NCBI RefSeq assembly: GCF_014694375.1
Contig: NZ_JAAUWW010000001.1
Location: 62,001-126,000 of the forward strand
Source: Vibrio sp. S17_S38
GTDB taxonomy: Bacteria; Pseudomonadota; Gammaproteobacteria; Enterobacterales; Vibrionaceae
DNA length: 64,000 nt
Direction: 5' to 3'
Shown here: piece by piece, positions 59,165 to 64,000 of the stretch
How positions within the stretch are numbered: the first letter of the stretch is position 1
Layout of the letters: each line of letters opens with the position of its first letter
Program-made: the position numbers and the translations under genes
The notes under the pieces: generated by a model
Seen by the model: only the letters and a program-made list of their open reading frames with translations
Databases searched by the model: none
Told to the model about the DNA's origin: nothing

Positions 59165-59959
59165 TCAGCCCAACAATAGACTATCGTCAGATAACTCCTC
59201 ACCCCTAACTTTTGAGAACATATCTAAAAGATCAGGAACTTGCATACCTTTACGTGTATTTCCATCGACATCCAATACAATTTCACCTTGGTGAAGCATA
59301 ATGGTTCGATCACCACAAGCAAGTGCATCTTTCATAGAGTGAGTTACCATCATCGCGGTCAGATCAAATTCTTTCACAACGGTTTTTGTCAAATCAATAA
59401 CAAATGCCGCCATACGTGGATCTAGTGCTGCGGTATGCTCATCTAACAGCAGCAATTTACTTTCAGACAAAGTAGCCATGACGAGACTCACCGCTTGACG
59501 CTGTCCACCTGACAATAAACCTATGTTGTCTCCTAATCGATCTTCTAAACCTAGACCTAAAATACTGATGCGTTCTTGGAAAAGTTTACGCCTTTGACTC
59601 GATAAGGCCATATTCCAACCACGGCTCTTACCACGAGAATAGGCAATAGCCATATTTTCTTCAATGGTTAAATCACCACAGGTTCCAGCTAAAGGATCTT
59701 GGAATACACGAGCACACATTTTCGCTCGTTGATGGACTGATTGCTTAGTCACATTCACATTATCGATTTTAACTTGGCCACCGATCATTGGTGTTTCACC
59801 AGTGACAGCCCCTAATAAAGTAGACTTCCCGGCACCATTTGACCCAATCACTGTCAAAAATTGATGCTGAGGAACTTTAAGACAAACTTTTCGTAACGCT
59901 TTATTTTCTAACACAGTGCTAGGATTGAAGGTCACCTCGATATTTTCAAGCTCAATCAT
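59165..59959 (-). CDS. ABC transporter ATP-binding protein of a TrpX-type importer
   Basis: Energises the importer formed with the next two genes. Walker A GSNGAGKST is at 39-47, the signature LSGGQRQAVSLV near 149, and Walker B LLLLDEHTAALDP near 170; the His after DE is usual in this group. 264 residues. The start overlaps the permease stop (ATGA), so the two are coupled. Substrate is most likely an aromatic amino acid or related small molecule by family, not shown here. Confidence 0.9.
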   Translation of the reverse strand: MIELENIEVTFNPSTVLENKALRKVCLKVPQHQFLTVIGSNGAGKSTLLGAVTGETPMIGGQVKIDNVNVTKQSVHQRAKMCARVFQDPLAGTCGDLTIEENMAIAYSRGKSRGWNMALSSQRRKLFQERISILGLGLEDRLGDNIGLLSGGQRQAVSLVMATLSESKLLLLDEHTAALDPRMAAFVIDLTKTVVKEFDLTAMMVTHSMKDALACGDRTIMLHQGEIVLDVDGNTRKGMQVPDLLDMFSKVRGEELSDDSLLLG

Positions 59960-60906
59960 AGTGCCCCTTTCCCCTTAGAATCTTGCTTTTCTGAAGCTAC
60001 ACGCTCTGATGCCGAGAGTTTTGCCGCTTTTTTTGCCTTCATATTACTTTTCACTTTTGGCGCTACAAGAGCAGTGGCAACAAGAAGCGCTGTGACTAGA
60101 TTAAGATCTGAAGCTTGCATACCAAACATACCAGTATTAAGCGCAAATTGGATGGCAATACGATATAAAATAGAACCAACGATGACGGCAACAACAGCAA
60201 TCCAAATTTTACGGCTTGGTATTAACGTTTGGCCTAAAATAACCGCCGCCAAACCAACAACAATCGTACCAGCACCTGATGTCACATCAGCGAAACCACT
60301 TGTCTGAGCCAGAACTGCACCCGCAAAACCGACTAAGCCATTTGATAATGCCAGACCAAAGTAAGTATAAAATGCGGTACTTGCACCTTGAGCCGAAACC
60401 ATGCGCGCATTAACACCCGTAGCTCTTAGCGCTAAGCCAAAATCACTATTTAATAGACGTATAATTAATAACGCTGACACAATAACTAAAATGCCAACCG
60501 CGAGAGGTCGGATAAACAAGTCACTTCCAAGAGTATCGAGTGGCGTGAAGATGGTATCTTCACCGAGCAACGAAAGATTAGGGCGTCCCATTATACGAAT
60601 ATTGATAGAAAACGCCGCCAGCATGGTCAATATAGAGGCTAGCAAGTGAAGGATTCCACAACGAACTGCTAAAAATGCAGTCACAAGCCCGCTCAAGCTG
60701 CCAACAAAAAAGGCTAAACCAGTCGCAATCCAAGGGTTAACACCAGCCACTAATGCGGTTGCCGCGACAGCCGCTCCCATAGGAAAACTACCATCAACCG
60801 TTAAATCAGGAAAATCGAGGACTCTAAATGTAATATAAACACCAAGCGCCACTAAGCCATAAACTAGGCCAAGCTCTAGAGCTCCATAAAAGGCAAAAGC
60901 AGACAT
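59956..60906 (-). CDS. ABC transporter permease of a TrpX-type importer
   Basis: A branched-chain-permease-like membrane protein of about 316 residues with eight to nine hydrophobic helices, including FRVLDFPDLTVDGSFPMGAA, which is typical of permeases paired with DUF534 binding proteins. The ATG at 60906 has AGGAG five bases ahead; another at 60909 is too close. It ends in a Lys-rich cytoplasmic tail. A 197-bp gap with a weak hairpin separates it from the binding-protein gene. Confidence 0.9.
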   Translation of the reverse strand: MSAFAFYGALELGLVYGLVALGVYITFRVLDFPDLTVDGSFPMGAAVAATALVAGVNPWIATGLAFFVGSLSGLVTAFLAVRCGILHLLASILTMLAAFSINIRIMGRPNLSLLGEDTIFTPLDTLGSDLFIRPLAVGILVIVSALLIIRLLNSDFGLALRATGVNARMVSAQGASTAFYTYFGLALSNGLVGFAGAVLAQTSGFADVTSGAGTIVVGLAAVILGQTLIPSRKIWIAVVAVIVGSILYRIAIQFALNTGMFGMQASDLNLVTALLVATALVAPKVKSNMKAKKAAKLSASERVASEKQDSKGKGAL

Positions 60907-61103
60907 CATTACTCCTTTTCTGCTTAATAACAATCCATGTAAAATAAGTTTCTAGGTTGTTATCATTAACTCTATAAACAATCAGTTATCGAATAAAGAG
61001 TGGTACTACACCTTATTAAAATAAGGTACCAAAATATTATAAAGGGGGTTATTACATACTATGCCTACCCCCTCTTTTCTGACTCATATCTATTAATCTA
61101 ATA

Positions 61104-62072
61104 TTATTTTTTGAACACTTCTGAACGGTCAAGGATAGAGCTTGGAATAGTGATACCCAGTTTTTCTGCCGCTTGAGTGTTAATAATTAAATCAGACGCT
61201 TTAGCAACATGCACTGGAAGCTCACTTGGTTTTTTACCTTCCAGAATAGCCGCAACATAATCAGCAGTTTGTATACCAATTTGATAATAATCAGCGCCTA
61301 AGCCAATTAAAGCACCACGGTCAACATAAGTCGTTGAGGCTGCCAATACTGGTTTTTTAGCTTGGTTAGCGGCGGAAATCATTCCATCAATCGCACTCGC
61401 AACGGTATTATCAATCATTGCATAAATAATATCGGATTTAGCGACAATAGCTTGAGTCGCAGATTGGACATCAGCACTTTTCAACGCGGTACTTTCAATT
61501 ATCTTAATATTACGATCAGCCGCTTCTTTTTTAAGTGCTGCCATTAAAGCTACTGAGTTAGCCTCACCTGGATTATAAACCACACCGATGGTTTTCAAAT
61601 TTGGAAGTAATTCTTGTGCTAATTCAATGTGTTGAGCAATAGGCGACATATCTGATAAACCGGTAATATTGCCAGAAGGATTATCTAAAGATTTGACTAG
61701 CTTAGCTTCCACCGGGTCGGTTACAGCGGTAAACACAATAGGGATATGTCTAGTTGTTGCTGCAAGTGCTTGCGCCGAAGGTGTGGCAATACCAACTAAC
61801 ACATCTGGTTCTTCTCCAACAAACTGCCTTGCAATTTGAGAAGCAATCGCTGGATTACCTTGAGCTGTGCGGTACTCAAAATCGAGGTTCTTACCTTGCT
61901 CGTACCCATGTTTTTTCAATCCATCAATTAATCCATTTCGCGCAGCATCAAGAGCAGGATGCTCCACAATTTGTGATACATCTACTTTTACTGTTTTTGC
62001 AAATACACCTGTTGATGACAGTAATGCAGCTCCGGCCAATGCCGCCGTAGCAATAATATTCTTTGCTTTCAT
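61104..62072 (-). CDS. Periplasmic binding protein of a TrpX-type ABC importer (DUF534)
   Basis: Captures substrate for the permease and ATPase genes that follow. From the ATG at 62072 (AAGGAG six bases ahead) it has 322 residues with a signal peptide (cleavage after GVFA, before KTVKVDVSQ). The DUF534 fold shows FVGEEPDVLVGIATPSAQALA, PIVFTAVTDPVEAKLV and GVVYNPGEANSVALM. The family includes TrpX, a tryptophan-binding protein of streptococci, and is often tied to aromatic amino acids or their analogues. Confidence 0.92.
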   Translation of the reverse strand: MKAKNIIATAALAGAALLSSTGVFAKTVKVDVSQIVEHPALDAARNGLIDGLKKHGYEQGKNLDFEYRTAQGNPAIASQIARQFVGEEPDVLVGIATPSAQALAATTRHIPIVFTAVTDPVEAKLVKSLDNPSGNITGLSDMSPIAQHIELAQELLPNLKTIGVVYNPGEANSVALMAALKKEAADRNIKIIESTALKSADVQSATQAIVAKSDIIYAMIDNTVASAIDGMISAANQAKKPVLAASTTYVDRGALIGLGADYYQIGIQTADYVAAILEGKKPSELPVHVAKASDLIINTQAAEKLGITIPSSILDRSEVFKK

Positions 62073-62220
62073 CTTAGCTCCTTGATTCAGCAATTTCAGT
62101 TATGTTCATACCCTGTAAGTTGGATATATTGTTATTATTTATTGTTGCCAATAATACTATCAGCGAAAGCATTATTACCAATTAATAAATACAAAAGAAA
62201 GCTTTTGGCATCAAAATAGC

Positions 62221-62257
62221 TACAAAGCCCCAATAACGAGGCTATTGGGGCTTTGTA
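62221..62257 (-). terminator. Long hairpin between yfbV and the ABC importer
   Basis: A perfect 15-bp stem, TACAAAGCCCCAATA (62221-62235) with TATTGGGGCTTTGTA (62243-62257), lies 85 bp past the yfbV stop. The U tract is weak, so end-of-transcript or RNA-stability roles are both possible. Confidence 0.65.
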
Positions 62258-62341
62258 AAAGCAATATTTATTAATTTTAGGTGTGCGTTTTAGAGATGCA
62301 TTTAAGGTAAATTTAGGTTAAGCAACATGACAACCGTTAAC

Positions 62342-62791
62342 CTAAAACCAACGCTCTAATGTTGTTTCATCTAACTGCCGAAAGGCGCGTTTCAGCATGC
62401 TAGCTAACTCTTTATATCGAGGTTTAGATTTTATAGGCTCTTGAGCAATACCTAATTCAGCGACTTTTTGATAAAGCTCTCGATACCAATTAGCTAAGCT
62501 TGGGGGCAAAACAGTTTTAGAACGTGTTCCAAGCCACCATATTCCTTGCAAAGGTAAACTAATGGCAAACAAAGCGATAACAATAGCCTGCGGGATAGCG
62601 GCTTGGTTATTCAAAGATATCTGTAGTAACACACTAATTGCCGCTACCGCCGGCATAACTTTGATACCAAAACGAGTTGCTTTAATAATTCGTTGTTCAG
62701 GAAACATCGGTGCCAATTCTTTGCGTACTGGCCACTGTTCCATATAATGTTGACCATCTTTAAATCGATGTATAAAGCTTACTCGACTCAT
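62342..62791 (-). CDS. yfbV: UPF0208 membrane protein YfbV
   Basis: A 149-residue inner-membrane protein with two helices (about 47-65 and 69-90). The stretches [23 protein letters not shown] and the C-terminal ALGI-like [20 protein letters not shown] match YfbV, which has been linked to Ter-macrodomain chromosome dynamics in E. coli. It is divergent from ackA, the same neighbour as in enterics and vibrios. Confidence 0.9.
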   Translation of the reverse strand: MSRVSFIHRFKDGQHYMEQWPVRKELAPMFPEQRIIKATRFGIKVMPAVAAISVLLQISLNNQAAIPQAIVIALFAISLPLQGIWWLGTRSKTVLPPSLANWYRELYQKVAELGIAQEPIKSKPRYKELASMLKRAFRQLDETTLERWF

Positions 62792-63119
62792 GGCAACCTT
62801 CCTTATCTAAAATAAAACTATAAAACTTAAAAAATAACTGCAAAAAATTGATTGAAATTAATAAATACTCAACTTTTTTTTGTTATCTTACGCTATAATC
62901 GTTATCCTCTACACGGTTTCAACCTTGTGTTGCACAAATTAGCAACAAATAAGGTGATGGGAATCGCATAAATAGATTTTTAGCACTAACGCCGAGCCAA
63001 ATATTAAAGGTATCTGCGTTATTTATTTAAGGATAATACGACTATCACAGATTGTCGTCTATTCTTGAATTGTTTTATTTCATTACAGTTAATTTCTGAA
63101 CGAATACAGGTATTCACTC
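62792..63119. promoter_or_regulatory. yfbV/ackA divergent control region
   Basis: 328 bp, AT-rich, with a long ackA leader. A clear TATAAT at 62894-62899 could be the ackA -10 box (about 220 bp upstream of the start), though the -35 region is weak. No gene seen. Confidence 0.5.
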
Positions 63120-64000
63120 ATGTCAAAGCTAGTCCTAGTTTTAAACTGCGGTAGTTCTTCACTAAAATTTGCAATCGTTGATGCGGAGTCTGGCGATGAA
63201 CTTCTTACCGGTCTTTCTGAATGTTTAGGCCTTCCAGAAGCTCGTATTAAATGGAAACTAGATGGAAAGCATGAAGCTCAATTAGGTAACGGTGCAGCAC
63301 ACGCTGAAGCGTTAAAATTTATTGTTGAGACAATCTTAGCTTCTAAGCCTGAATTAGGTGAAGGCGTTGGCGCTATCGGCCACCGTGTCGTTCATGGTGG
63401 CGAGAAATTTACATCATCTGTTCTTATTACCGATGCTGTTATTCAAGAAATCAAAGATGTAACAACACTCGCACCGCTTCATAACCCAGCAGCAATCGCT
63501 GGTATTGAAGCAGCAAAACTAGCGTTCCCTGATCTTAAAAATGTTGCAGTATTCGACACAGCATTCCACCAGACTATGCCGGAAGAAGCGTACCTTTACG
63601 CGATTCCATACAACCTATATACAGAAAACAGCATTCGTCGTTACGGTATGCATGGTACTTCTCATCTATTCATTACTCGTGAAGTTGCAAGTATCATGAA
63701 TAAGCCAGTTGAAGAAGTAAACATTATCAACTGTCACTTAGGTAATGGTGCTTCTGTTTGTGCAGTTCAGAATGGCCAATCTGTTGATACTTCAATGGGA
63801 CTAACGCCACTTGAAGGTTTAGTTATGGGAACTCGTTGTGGTGACATTGATCCTGCGATCATCTTCCACATGCACGATGCACTAGGTTACTCTGTTGACC
63901 AAATCAACACTATCCTAACTAAAGAGTCTGGCTTACAAGGCTTAACTCAAGTGACTTCAGATTGTCGCTTTGTTGAAGATAACTACCAAGAAAAACCAGA
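63120..64000 (+). CDS. ackA: Acetate kinase, N-terminal part
   Basis: Converts acetyl-phosphate and ADP to acetate and ATP in overflow metabolism. The first 293 codons are present and the gene runs off the right edge. Motifs visible: [15 protein letters not shown] near the start, [32 protein letters not shown] (with the catalytic Asp), [10 protein letters not shown] and [12 protein letters not shown]. pta would be expected next. It diverges from yfbV. Confidence 0.96.
   Translation, partial: MSKLVLVLNCGSSSLKFAIVDAESGDELLTGLSECLGLPEARIKWKLDGKHEAQLGNGAAHAEALKFIVETILASKPELGEGVGAIGHRVVHGGEKFTSSVLITDAVIQEIKDVTTLAPLHNPAAIAGIEAAKLAFPDLKNVAVFDTAFHQTMPEEAYLYAIPYNLYTENSIRRYGMHGTSHLFITREVASIMNKPVEEVNIINCHLGNGASVCAVQNGQSVDTSMGLTPLEGLVMGTRCGDIDPAIIFHMHDALGYSVDQINTILTKESGLQGLTQVTSDCRFVEDNYQEKP

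Noticed and set aside
1..64000. CRISPR array, prophage, integron, insertion sequence or toxin-antitoxin locus
   Set aside because: No regularly spaced repeats, transposase, integrase, recombinase or toxin/antitoxin-like genes were seen; nearly every gene is a recognisable chromosomal gene in a usual neighbourhood.

Overview
The window is a stretch of bacterial chromosome from a gamma-proteobacterium, almost certainly Vibrionaceae and most likely the genus Vibrio. The evidence is a FadR with the roughly 40-residue internal insertion typical of vibrios, the fadR/nhaB/dsbB neighbourhood, the mlc/pykA, ptsG-tatD-holB-tmk-mltG-pabC-fabF-acpP-fabG-fabD-fabH-plsX-rpmF-yceD and metG/apbC/udk/dcd orders, an OmpU-type porin, and an ERIC-type intergenic repeat. 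Base composition is AT-rich and looks even throughout. I see no tRNA, rRNA, CRISPR array, prophage, insertion sequence, toxin-antitoxin pair or defence island. This is housekeeping chromosome.

Layout. 1-4.9 kb: start of rarA, then lolA, ftsK and lrp, all leftward. 5.2-8.5 kb: a predicted SAM methyltransferase (leftward), miaE and a divergent CysB-like regulator (rightward). 8.6-15 kb: topA, yciN, focA, sohB and yciK. 15-24.4 kb: central carbon control and transport (mlc, pykA, ptsG with an RDD membrane protein), a patatin-like lipase preceded by a tiny YnhF-like gene, a sodium-coupled NSS transporter with its 31-residue MetS-type subunit, and a small outer-membrane-type protein. 24.6-35.3 kb: one long leftward block, tatD-holB-tmk-mltG-pabC followed by the fatty-acid/phospholipid cluster fabF-acpP-fabG-fabD-fabH-plsX-rpmF-yceD. 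35.5-43.3 kb: maf (yceF), rluC, rne with a long structured leader, a SulP anion transporter and the cobalamin adenosyltransferase gene. 43.3-51.8 kb: an AsmA-family protein, dcd, udk, apbC, an ERIC repeat, metG and an orphan gene. 51.8-58.8 kb: fadR, nhaB, dsbB, porin, a YecA-family SEC-C protein and dusC. 58.8-64 kb: a three-gene TrpX-type ABC importer, yfbV and the first 293 codons of ackA, which runs off the right edge.

How the genes fit together. Mlc is the glucose-responsive repressor family that controls ptsG elsewhere. Here mlc and ptsG lie about 8 kb apart, and each has a CRP-like palindrome upstream, consistent with joint catabolite control; pykA and ackA complete a glycolysis/overflow theme. 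FadR and the fab cluster link lipid breakdown and synthesis. RluC, RNase E, MiaE and DusC are RNA-processing or RNA-modifying enzymes. topA-yciN and sohB-yciK are remnants of the cobA(btuR)-yciK-sohB-yciN-topA-cysB order of enterics, but the cysB-like gene is inverted relative to topA and the btuR homologue lies some 27 kb away.

I do not find a convincing new multi-gene system. The points most worth following up are the CysB-like protein with a changed inducer pocket, the unlisted small membrane-protein genes, the ERIC element before metG, the fadR terminator lying inside the end of a converging gene, the repeated motif in the RNase E tail, and the Cys/His/Asp-rich loop in the small outer-membrane-type protein.
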